Assembly (NCBI GenBank): GCA_937924555.1
Contig: CALDSN010000120.1
Coordinates: 1-9,156, forward strand
Source of the DNA: an uncultured bacterium
Lineage (GTDB): Bacteria; Cloacimonadota; Cloacimonadia; Cloacimonadales; Cloacimonadaceae
Direction: 5' to 3'
Length of the DNA stretch: 9,156 nt
A program made the translations under genes and the position numbers. How positions within the stretch are numbered: position 1 is the first letter of the stretch; each line of letters starts with the position of its first letter. Shown in pieces: positions 1-6,523 of this stretch. The notes beneath the pieces were generated by a model, which did not search any database, was not told the DNA's origin, and saw only the letters and a list, made by a program, of their open reading frames with translations.

Positions 1-74
1 CGGTGAGTATCTTTAATGGGATGGCTAAGGTTACCCAAAGCTTGGCACCATCCTGGTCATTGTAGCAAAGTCAG
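1..74 (+). other. Upstream in-frame part of the broken Omp28-like gene, with TAG stop at 63-65
   Basis: Reading from base 3 in the frame of the gene that follows gives a peptide starting VSIFNGMAKVTQ, then a TAG at 63-65. The IFNG-x-x-x-V stretch matches the segment after the cis-proline in the full Omp28-like protein of this window (VIFNGKTRV, residues 91-99 of the 2440-3786 product). This stretch therefore looks like real coding sequence of the same gene, not a leader. One C-to-T change (CAG to TAG, Gln) would explain the interruption. It sits 63 bases from the contig edge, so a consensus error is as likely as a real nonsense mutation. Confidence 0.6.
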
Positions 75-485
75 GTGAATCAATTAGTAACCGTGGACAG
101 CCCGATAAACTACCATTTAATAGACCGCCCCATTGCCGTAGATGGAGTGCTTAGCTGCTCGGTGCAGCTTACTCCCACCACTCCGCTGGACCAAAGCAAT
201 GTGGTGTTGAACTATGTGCTTATTGAGGAAGAATCCCCCTATTCCAACACGCATGTAACCGATGGTTCCAAGCTGCATAATGTGGTGCTGGCACGAGGAC
301 GCATGGATATCAGCAACACCGACCTGACCGAACCGATAGATTTTACGCTTAATGTACCGCAGAACCTGCCAAATGATTCCCGCTTGGTAGTCTTTGCGCA
401 GAAGAGACCCACTCCTTTCCAGAATAACGCCACAATCCTGGGTGGCATCACCGAACCGCTATATTATTGGGATATATTGAAATGA
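75..485 (+). CDS. Omp28-like secreted protein, C-terminal part (5'-truncated, possibly a pseudogene)
   Basis: This is the open part of an Omp28-related protein; the N-terminal thioredoxin-like half lies off the contig. The assignment comes from comparison with the complete homologue at 2440-3786. VLNYVLIEE here matches VVYYLLEDN there, the following THV and a DISN/DLSG turn line up, and SRLVVFAQ matches ANLWAVASVQ. The product ends soon after this beta-rich domain, at YYWDILK. It has no second domain and no C-terminal sorting domain, so it is a shorter paralogue and not a copy. The GTG at 75 has no Shine-Dalgarno sequence and follows an in-frame TAG, so it is probably not a true start; the gene more likely runs in from before base 1. 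The TGA stop at 483-485 overlaps the ATG of the next gene (ATGA), which suggests coupled translation. Exact function unknown. Confidence 0.6.
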   Translation: MNQLVTVDSPINYHLIDRPIAVDGVLSCSVQLTPTTPLDQSNVVLNYVLIEEESPYSNTHVTDGSKLHNVVLARGRMDISNTDLTEPIDFTLNVPQNLPNDSRLVVFAQKRPTPFQNNATILGGITEPLYYWDILK

Positions 486-973
486 AGAAGTTATTGCTTA
501 TCGTGTCGTTGCTGCTGCTTGGGATGCTGCTGTTTGCAGAAGCCATGCCGGATTTCCGTCTGCCGGATGAAACCGGGAAGAATGTAAGCCTGGAAAACCT
601 GTTGGGCAAGGGACCTGTGCTGATAGACTTTTGGGCAGACTATTGCAACCCCTGCAAGATTGCCATGCCCTATCTGAATGACCTTGCCTTGAAGTATGAT
701 TCCCTCACTGTGGTGTTAGTATCCATCGATGCTCCCAAGAGCCAGATGAAAGCAAAGAACTACCTGAAAGGTAAAGAGTTTAAGTTCATCACCCTCTTTG
801 ATGCAGAGAAGGTGCTGGCGAAAAAGCTTAATGTAAGCAACCCTCCGCTTACCATCATCATGGATAAAGACGGGGAGATTGTATATACTCATAACGGCTT
901 CGAACCCGGCACAGAGGTGCATTATGAGCAGCATATCCGCAACTTGTTGGGCTTGGAAAGCGAGGCAGAGTAA
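482..973 (+). CDS. TlpA-like thioredoxin-fold protein, exported
   Basis: The product is a 163-residue extracytoplasmic thiol-disulfide oxidoreductase of the TlpA/AhpC-TSA type. Residues 1-21 form a signal peptide or N-terminal anchor (MKK, a Leu-rich core, then LFAEA). The thioredoxin-like domain covers about residues 22-155. The active site is WADYCNPC with Cys56 and Cys59, and the cis-proline is Pro122 in NPPLTIIMD, followed by the usual D-x-D-G turn. I chose ATG 482 because it overlaps the upstream TGA and starts a classic signal peptide; the TTG at 467 would add five residues ahead of the lysines. The stop overlaps the next start (TAATG at 971-975). TlpA-like proteins reduce disulfides outside the cytoplasmic membrane or in the periplasm. 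Neighbours suggest its clients are the Omp28-like protein and the beta-barrel, which is inference. Confidence 0.88.
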   Translation: MKKLLLIVSLLLLGMLLFAEAMPDFRLPDETGKNVSLENLLGKGPVLIDFWADYCNPCKIAMPYLNDLALKYDSLTVVLVSIDAPKSQMKAKNYLKGKEFKFITLFDAEKVLAKKLNVSNPPLTIIMDKDGEIVYTHNGFEPGTEVHYEQHIRNLLGLESEAE

Positions 974-2418
974 TGCGTAGATGTTGTTTAATACTTGCTT
1001 TTAGCATAATTCTTGCCACATCTCTATTTGCCCAGAACACCTTATCCATAAATGGGCTTAATGAAGCAGAATTCATCTACCGCACAGCGGAGGACTCACT
1101 TAACGCCTATTTTCAGGATAGCTTTTCTTTTAACCTTGCTTATCGCAACTTTGGCTTTGGCATGAAGTATATCGCCAAGCTGCCACAATACTCCACGGAG
1201 CAAGCCGAGCTTGTGGACGAGCTTAACCCCAGCCAGCTTGAGCTTGGGTGGAAAGAACTTTATGCCTCATACAGCAAGGATGCATTCTACATCCATGCGG
1301 GAACTATCGAAGAGAGCTTTGGCAATGGTTTAAGCTTCCGTAGCTTCATTGACCACGAGTTTGAGGATGATAACCGCATAGATGGCTTCCTCCTGAAGTA
1401 TGACGACAAGTATAGCCTAAAAGCCTTCTATGGCGCAATCGAGAATCCTGATAACCCCGGCAGCTATGACCTCGCTTATGGGGCAGACCTGTTCAGCCCG
1501 GCTGTATCGGGCATTCGCTTTGGTGCCTCGGCACTAAGCTTCCGCAATTATGCTGCGGTCGCCTATAATCAGAGGGATGTATTTACCGGCAGAGCGCAGG
1601 TAAACTGGAGCTATCTGGAAGCTTATGTGGAATATGCAAACAGCGAAACATACAAGCAAACGGGACTTCCCACCAGCTTTGGCAGTGCTATATACGCCAA
1701 TGCAGACCTTAGTTTGGGTGTGTTGCAGCTTGGCGGAGCATATAAGAAATACGACGACTTCCAGTACCGCTTGCACGATCTTGCCATGGCGAATTATCAT
1801 AATGAGACCATCTCGGATGCCATTCCCACGGGTTTGGATGAAGAAGGATGGCAAGCCAGAGGGAGCCTTACTCTCAGCGAATGCCTCAGCCTGACCGGTG
1901 ACTATGCCGAAGCATGGGACACTCCCAAGGACAGGAAGATGAACGACCTCTATGCCTCACTGGATTGGGCGAAGGATAGCTCGGTTATGAGCGCATCCTA
2001 TTCGCATATAGAGAAAGTGGATGACTCAGGTCAGTATTGGCAGAAAGAGAGCACTCCGGCACTTAGCGTAGGAATCCCGGTGTTCAGCAAACCTGTGATG
2101 ATTAAAGGCGAATTGGCGACCATAGAGAAGCAAGTTTCTGCCACCCTCGTTGAGCACTATGAGCCCAAACTGCAAGCTGACTTCAGCATTGGTAAGCTGG
2201 CTCTGTCCCTCGGAGCACAAAGCTATTGGAAGGAAATAGGCAAGTACATGGAAAGCCGGTATTGGGCTGCAGTTGAGGCGAAATATCCCCTTGCCAGCCA
2301 TAGCGATATCACCATCTTTGCAGGAAAGGAAGCCGGAGGAAAGGTGTGCCGCAACGGTGTGTGCCGTTATGTGTCCGCTTTCGAAGGCGTAAAAGCCGAG
2401 ATATCCACCCGGTTCTAA
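973..2418 (+). CDS. Predicted outer-membrane beta-barrel protein (DUF6029-like)
   Basis: The product has 481 residues. Residues 1-20 form a signal peptide (MRRCC, hydrophobic core, SLFAQ). The rest is one long run of alternating aromatic/hydrophobic and polar segments with many Tyr, Ser and Gly turns, and it ends in ISTRF. A terminal Phe after an amphipathic strand is typical of outer-membrane barrels. An ESFGNGLSFRSF stretch (about residues 115-126) and the C-terminal VCRNGVC motif (Cys459 and Cys464) recall the DUF6029 family, which I remember being found beside TlpA and Omp28 genes in Bacteroidota. I could not run a profile search to confirm the family. The ATG overlaps the upstream TAA by one base, with a GAGG ribosome site just inside tlpA. 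Its role is unknown; the context suggests an envelope redox or export partner. Confidence 0.72.
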   Translation: MRRCCLILAFSIILATSLFAQNTLSINGLNEAEFIYRTAEDSLNAYFQDSFSFNLAYRNFGFGMKYIAKLPQYSTEQAELVDELNPSQLELGWKELYASYSKDAFYIHAGTIEESFGNGLSFRSFIDHEFEDDNRIDGFLLKYDDKYSLKAFYGAIENPDNPGSYDLAYGADLFSPAVSGIRFGASALSFRNYAAVAYNQRDVFTGRAQVNWSYLEAYVEYANSETYKQTGLPTSFGSAIYANADLSLGVLQLGGAYKKYDDFQYRLHDLAMANYHNETISDAIPTGLDEEGWQARGSLTLSECLSLTGDYAEAWDTPKDRKMNDLYASLDWAKDSSVMSASYSHIEKVDDSGQYWQKESTPALSVGIPVFSKPVMIKGELATIEKQVSATLVEHYEPKLQADFSIGKLALSLGAQSYWKEIGKYMESRYWAAVEAKYPLASHSDITIFAGKEAGGKVCRNGVCRYVSAFEGVKAEISTRF

Positions 2419-2429
2419 ACAAAGTATTT

Positions 2430-2434
2430 AGGAG
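2430..2434 (+). promoter_or_regulatory. Ribosome binding site of the Omp28-like gene
   Basis: AGGAG stands five bases before the ATG at 2440. It lies in the 21-base gap after the barrel gene and is the clearest Shine-Dalgarno sequence in the plus-strand cluster. It fixes the start of the Omp28-like protein. Confidence 0.75.
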
Positions 2435-2439
2435 TATAT

Positions 2440-3786
2440 ATGAGATACATTCATCTAACCCTCATCCTGCTATTGGCAAGCTGTCTGTTTGCCGAAGCTA
2501 CCTATGTACCATACACCACTATGGCGGAGGATTTTGGCTCGAATACCTGCGCTGGTTGCGCCATTGCCTGGGAAGGCTTGCAAGTCCCCCTCGCTCAAAC
2601 ACACAACGGTGAGTTCTTTGTTGCCAAACTATACACGCAAAGCGGTGACTTGACCACTCCGGCAGTATTAGACCGCTTTGCCTACTATGAAGTGCTTGGT
2701 ATTCCTGCTGTTATCTTCAACGGCAAAACCCGGGTGAATGGTAGCGGTGACGGTATTGCCGATGGGACACAATATATCTCTGCGCTTAACAACTACAGAT
2801 ACAGCTCTTCCCCTCTCATGATGGAGGTTACAAACTTCATCCCGGCAACTGGCGTGTTCAGCGGTAGGGTACGCATGGTTTCCCCCACCGTTAATATCGA
2901 AAACGCGCAGGTTGTATATTACTTGCTGGAAGATAACATCAGCTTGAACGAAACCCATGTTGTTCGAAGCGTCCTCTATGATGATTTCGACCTCAGCGGA
3001 GCTAATGCCACTTTTAACTTCAGCAAAACCTTTACCGTGAACCCGACATGGAACACAGCTAACCTTTGGGCTGTTGCCAGCGTGCAGTTGGAAGATAAAG
3101 CAATTGTGCAGAATGTATCTACTTTAACCATGCCGGATTACAACTTAAGAGTTGCCATGGATTGGAACCAGAATATTGTTCAACCGCCAACCCTAACTAC
3201 CTATCTCTCACAGCCGTTTTGGATATTCAACCAAGGTTTACGGGATGACTTTACCACCCAGATTGTAGTGGATTCTGCCCCCAATGACTGGTATTTTAAC
3301 TATTGTGATGAAGATAACAACTGCTATGTAGGCAGCATGGAAGTACCCTGGAGCTTGGGTGATGGTGAAACCAAAGCTTTTCACCTAAACATCATGCTCA
3401 ACTCCCCCGGGATGGCTCACTTCCGCTTTGTGATTACTTCAAATCACATTGGCACATATAGCGTTCCCTTCACCTATGCCACAGAAGGCTCTGCTGTAAA
3501 TGACGAAATCTTGGTTAATCAAGCCCTGCGCATGGGAAGCATATACCCCAACCCTGTGAAGCAGCAGGCAGAGCTTGAGCTTAACAGCGATAAAGCCTTC
3601 GCATCTGTTGCGATTGACATCTTCAACCTCAAAGGACAGAAAGTGCAGAGCATCCCCGTGAACAATATAAGCCAGGGGACAAACCGCATCAACTTCACAC
3701 CTGATTCCGTATTGCCCAATGGTGTGTATTTCTATCGTCTGCAAGGCTCTGCCAATCCGGCACAGAAATTCATTCTGATGAAGTGA
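2440..3786 (+). CDS. Omp28-like thioredoxin-fold protein with T9SS-type C-terminal sorting domain
   Basis: The product has 448 residues. Residues 1-20 form a signal peptide ending LFAEA; the run LASC (12-15) also reads as a possible lipobox. An N-terminal thioredoxin-like region holds NTCAGC (Cys37 and Cys40) and a cis-Pro candidate in GIPAVIFNG (Pro89). A beta-rich Omp28-type domain follows (about 125-230), then a second beta domain (about 235-350) with another Cys pair (Cys289 and Cys295, in YCDEDNNC). The C-terminus (about 366-448) is a Por secretion-type A sorting domain: IYPNPV, an IFNLKGQ strand, and PNGVYFYRL near the end. The expected fate is export by a type IX-like system and display on the surface. 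It closes the plus-strand cluster, 21 bases after the barrel gene, and is followed by TGATAA and a terminator. The redox activity is inferred from the CxxC and cis-Pro; the substrate is unknown. Confidence 0.85.
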   Translation: MRYIHLTLILLLASCLFAEATYVPYTTMAEDFGSNTCAGCAIAWEGLQVPLAQTHNGEFFVAKLYTQSGDLTTPAVLDRFAYYEVLGIPAVIFNGKTRVNGSGDGIADGTQYISALNNYRYSSSPLMMEVTNFIPATGVFSGRVRMVSPTVNIENAQVVYYLLEDNISLNETHVVRSVLYDDFDLSGANATFNFSKTFTVNPTWNTANLWAVASVQLEDKAIVQNVSTLTMPDYNLRVAMDWNQNIVQPPTLTTYLSQPFWIFNQGLRDDFTTQIVVDSAPNDWYFNYCDEDNNCYVGSMEVPWSLGDGETKAFHLNIMLNSPGMAHFRFVITSNHIGTYSVPFTYATEGSAVNDEILVNQALRMGSIYPNPVKQQAELELNSDKAFASVAIDIFNLKGQKVQSIPVNNISQGTNRINFTPDSVLPNGVYFYRLQGSANPAQKFILMK

Positions 3787-3809
3787 TAATCCCAAGATAG
3801 CATTATTAG

Positions 3810-3835
3810 CGAGGCAGTTTATCTGCCTCGTTTTT
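3810..3835 (+). terminator. Rho-independent terminator of the envelope cluster
   Basis: There is a perfect 8-bp stem, CGAGGCAG (3810-3817) with CTGCCTCG (3823-3830), a 5-base loop TTTAT, and five T residues right after. It begins 23 bases past the Omp28-like stop. It sits one base from the stop codon of the convergent ppx/gppA gene. On the minus strand the hairpin is followed by CTAATAATG, so it should work mainly for plus-strand transcripts and at most weakly for the opposite operon. Confidence 0.9.
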
Positions 3836-3836
3836 A

Positions 3837-4793
3837 TTATCTGCGACTTTCGTGGATAATCAATCCCTGCCGGATGCCTCCGGTAGATACATACAGACCT
3901 TTTACTCCGGCAGTTCGGGTGATACACAACACAAGCATGCAGGCAGCCAGAATGATGTCGGCTCGTTCCTTTTCCATCCCTGCTATTTCTGTTATCTTTG
4001 CTATGCTGTTGTGTCTATAGAGGTTTAATTGCCTTTCCAGTTCAGTGCGGTTCAGGAAGTAACCATTAAGCGTTTCCGCCATCCTGTGGTTGTGTGCTTG
4101 GGCTACAGCTGCGAGCGTGCTGACACCACCTCCACAACCTACCAAATGCTGGTGTTGGGTTTCCTGAAGCACCATATTTTGCTGCAAGTGTTTTTCCAAC
4201 TGCTCATATTCTGTAGCTGTAGCAGGATCGGATACAATGAATTCCCTGCTAAGTGTTACTGCACCCAAAGCCAAGCTTTCCACCCGGCTCACTCTTCTGT
4301 CATCGCCGTAAACCAATTCCGTGCTTGCTCCACCGCTATCGAAAAGCAGGATGTTCCCGCTCAGTTCACTTATTACTTGTGTCGCGCCAAGCCAGGTTAG
4401 CCTAGCCTCTTCCTCTCCGCTGATGATCTGCACAGATATCCCGCACTGCTCACTGATGCGAGAGCAGAATTCATTGCCGTTAACTGCCTTGCGAAGTGCT
4501 TCTGTCCCCACTGCAACATACACCGGTGCACCAAAGGTCTCACACAAGTGCATGAGTTCCTTGGTAATAGCTATGCTGCTCTCGATCGCTTCATCCCGCA
4601 AGCAGCCGTCACTATCCAAAGACACACCCAGACGGTTGACACGGCGGTATTCGGCAAGATTGCTAATCCTCCCCGCTTCGATGCGGGCAATGCTGCATTT
4701 GGTGGCATTGCTGCCGAAATCAAAGGCAGCGACGATTCTCACCTTTGGGGGCAAAGCATTCATCGCTGCCATTATATTGTGGTTATCGGACAA
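3837..4793 (-). CDS. ppx: Ppx/GppA family phosphatase (exopolyphosphatase or pppGpp phosphohydrolase)
   Basis: This is an ASKHA-fold phosphatase of the Ppx/GppA family, acting on inorganic polyphosphate or pppGpp in the cytoplasm. With the TTG start it has 318 residues, the size of the short two-domain forms. Motifs in order: phosphate-1 loop DFGSNATK (25-32), VGTEALRKAVNG (95-106), SGEEEA (125-130), phosphate-2 loop DSGGASTE (152-159), SLALGAVTL (173-181), GCGGGVST (219-226) and STGGIRQGL near the C-terminus. The second loop has Ala where most members have a third Gly. The start is uncertain. TTG 4793 directly follows the glyA stop (TAATTG), which suits coupling, whereas ATG 4772 would give 311 residues; none has a good Shine-Dalgarno. 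It is the last gene of the minus-strand operon. Sequence alone does not separate polyphosphate from pppGpp as the substrate. Confidence 0.88.
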   Translation of the reverse strand: MSDNHNIMAAMNALPPKVRIVAAFDFGSNATKCSIARIEAGRISNLAEYRRVNRLGVSLDSDGCLRDEAIESSIAITKELMHLCETFGAPVYVAVGTEALRKAVNGNEFCSRISEQCGISVQIISGEEEARLTWLGATQVISELSGNILLFDSGGASTELVYGDDRRVSRVESLALGAVTLSREFIVSDPATATEYEQLEKHLQQNMVLQETQHQHLVGCGGGVSTLAAVAQAHNHRMAETLNGYFLNRTELERQLNLYRHNSIAKITEIAGMEKERADIILAACMLVLCITRTAGVKGLYVSTGGIRQGLIIHESRR

Positions 4794-6092
4794 TTATGCG
4801 TTCAATTCCGGGTAAAGGGGGAATTGTGCGGTCAAGTTGCGCACTTCCTCTTTCACTGCCGCCAAAGCGGCTTCATCCTCGTGGTTGTCGCGTACTTTCT
4901 TTATCAGCTTGGCAATGCTCTTCATCTGCTCAACACCCATGTTGCGAGTGGTAACAGAAGGTGTGCCCAGCCTGATTCCGCTGGCAACAAAGGGACTGCG
5001 GGTATCGAAGGGAACGGTGTTTTTATTGGCGGTGATGCCTGCCAAGTCCAAAGCCTCTTCCATGCGCTTTCCGCTGGGTCCGCCTTGCTCTTCGGGACCA
5101 AGGTCAACCAACATCAAATGGGTATCTGTGCCACCTGACACCAGCTTGAAGCCCTCTGCCATCAAAGCCTCAGCCAGGGTTGCGGCATTCTTCACCACAT
5201 TCTGTTGATAGGCTTTGAATTCTGGCTGCAAAGCTTCGTGGAAGGCAGCGGCTTTTCCGGCAATGGCATGCATCAAAGGTCCACCCTGGATGCCGGGGAA
5301 CACCTTGGCATCTATATCTTTGGCAAACTCATCCTTGCAGAGTATCAATCCTGCACGGGGACCGCGCAAGGTCTTGTGGGTGGTAGTGGTAACCACATCG
5401 GCAAAGGGAACAGGATTCTCATGCAAGCCTGCGGCAACCAATCCCGCAATGTGCGCCATATCCACCATGAACTTTGCTCCAACCATATCGGCAATGGCAC
5501 GGAAGCGGGCAAAATCTATCCTGCGGGGATAGGCGGATGCTCCGGTGAGAATCATTTGCGGCTTATGTTCTTTGGCAAGACGTTCAATCTCTTCATAGTC
5601 GAACTGCTCACTGTTCTTGTTCACCTGATAGTGAATAATATTATAGAACTGACCACTAAAGGATAGGGGGTGTCCGTGGGTGAGGTGTCCGCCATGGGAA
5701 AGCTCCAGAGACAGCACTGTGTCACCGGGCTTCACCAGACTGAAATAGGCAGCCATATTGGCTTGGGAACCGCTGTGGGGCTGCACATTGGCGTGGTCGG
5801 CACCAAAGAGTTGCTTGGCACGTTCGATGGCAAGCTTTTCCACTTCGTCGATATATTCGCAGCCACCGTAGTAACGGCCATAGAGCTTATAGTTTATCTG
5901 CCCGGTCTTCTTGCTCCAGCGATAGGGATAACCTTCGGCATACTTGTTGGTTAAAACGCTGCCCTGGGCTTCCATAACTGCCATGGAGGTAAAGTTCTCA
6001 CTGGCGATAAGCTCCAGATTCTCGCGTTGGCGTTGCAGCTCGTTAGCTATTGCTGCATACAGTTCGGGGTCATACATTTGAATGTGTTTCAT
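4794..6092 (-). CDS. glyA: Serine hydroxymethyltransferase with an unusual insertion
   Basis: This PLP enzyme interconverts serine + tetrahydrofolate and glycine + 5,10-methylene-tetrahydrofolate in the cytoplasm. It has 432 residues against about 415-420 for typical bacterial enzymes. Visible landmarks are ENLELIASENF (25-35), NKYAEGYP (49-56), RYYGGCEY (73-80), HSGSQAN (106-112), DMAHIAGL (211-218) and the PLP lysine Lys240 in TTTTHKTLRGPR. The C-terminal part has the expected GIRLGTP. Extra length is explained by about 14 residues (57-71, with RWSKKTGQINYKL) placed between YAEGYP and RYYGG, in the active-site and dimer-interface loop. ATG 6092 overlaps the rpiB TGA (ATGA), and AAGGAG at 6105-6100 is its ribosome site. 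Pairing of rpiB with glyA is common in other bacteria, for example ywlF-glyA in Bacillus. All catalytic residues I looked for are present. Confidence 0.97.
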   Translation of the reverse strand: MKHIQMYDPELYAAIANELQRQRENLELIASENFTSMAVMEAQGSVLTNKYAEGYPYRWSKKTGQINYKLYGRYYGGCEYIDEVEKLAIERAKQLFGADHANVQPHSGSQANMAAYFSLVKPGDTVLSLELSHGGHLTHGHPLSFSGQFYNIIHYQVNKNSEQFDYEEIERLAKEHKPQMILTGASAYPRRIDFARFRAIADMVGAKFMVDMAHIAGLVAAGLHENPVPFADVVTTTTHKTLRGPRAGLILCKDEFAKDIDAKVFPGIQGGPLMHAIAGKAAAFHEALQPEFKAYQQNVVKNAATLAEALMAEGFKLVSGGTDTHLMLVDLGPEEQGGPSGKRMEEALDLAGITANKNTVPFDTRSPFVASGIRLGTPSVTTRNMGVEQMKSIAKLIKKVRDNHEDEAALAAVKEEVRNLTAQFPLYPELNA

Positions 6093-6523
6093 GACCTTTC
6101 TCCTTGATGTATTTTATTTATTCTATTCTGATGTCTTCCACCCTCAAAAGGGGTCTCCAGCCATGTGCTGACTATTTCAATGGCGTAGGGGATTGCCGTG
6201 AAGCGACCCGCCAACACCAGGATATTGGCATTGTTGTGCATGCGGGATAGCTTTGCCGTGTCCGTGATGGAACATAGCGCAGCCCGCACTCCCGGCACTT
6301 TATTGGCAGTGATACTCATCCCAATCCCGCTTCCGCAGATAAGGATGCCCATCTCGCACTCTCCGCTTGCTACGGCTTGGGCAGCAGGAAAGCCCGTGTC
6401 GGGATAGTCCATGCTGGCTATGCCGTTTGTGCCAAAATCTGTGAAGCTGTGTTGGGGAAACGCCTGCTTGAGGGCTTCCTTCAATTCATATCCGGCATGG
6501 TCACATGCAATGGCAAGTTTCAT
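6089..6523 (-). CDS. rpiB: Ribose-5-phosphate isomerase B
   Basis: This RpiB/LacAB-family sugar-phosphate isomerase interconverts ribose 5-phosphate and ribulose 5-phosphate in the non-oxidative pentose phosphate pathway. The 144 residues match the family size. Key features are ACDHAGYELK (6-15, with His9), DFGTNG (29-34), DYPD (39-42), the active-site Cys63 in CGSGIGMSI, the ANKVPGVRAALC segment (74-85) and the HNNAN motif (97-101). I start it at ATG 6523, not at an upstream TTG, because MKLAIACDHAG is the family N-terminus and GGAGG lies four bases upstream. Its ATG overlaps the TGA of the upstream ptb, and its TGA overlaps the glyA ATG, so it is coupled on both sides. Confidence is high. 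Confidence 0.96.
   Translation of the reverse strand: MKLAIACDHAGYELKEALKQAFPQHSFTDFGTNGIASMDYPDTGFPAAQAVASGECEMGILICGSGIGMSITANKVPGVRAALCSITDTAKLSRMHNNANILVLAGRFTAIPYAIEIVSTWLETPFEGGRHQNRINKIHQGERS

Noticed and set aside
467..481. TTG start for the TlpA-like gene, adding MGYIE
   Set aside because: ATG 482 begins a standard Lys-Lys signal peptide and overlaps the upstream stop as ATGA; the longer start has no ribosome site.
3439..3927. 162-codon minus-strand reading frame overlapping the Omp28-like gene
   Set aside because: It lies opposite well-supported coding sequence with a signal peptide, domain motifs and sorting domain, crosses the terminator, and has no recognisable motif or ribosome site.
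4548..5138. 196-codon plus-strand reading frame across the glyA and ppx junction
   Set aside because: It is antisense to two strongly conserved enzymes; its Cys/His-rich composition is what antisense of such genes gives, and no domain is visible.
5205..5666. 153-codon plus-strand reading frame opposite glyA
   Set aside because: It is a shadow of the conserved SHMT sequence, including the PLP lysine region.
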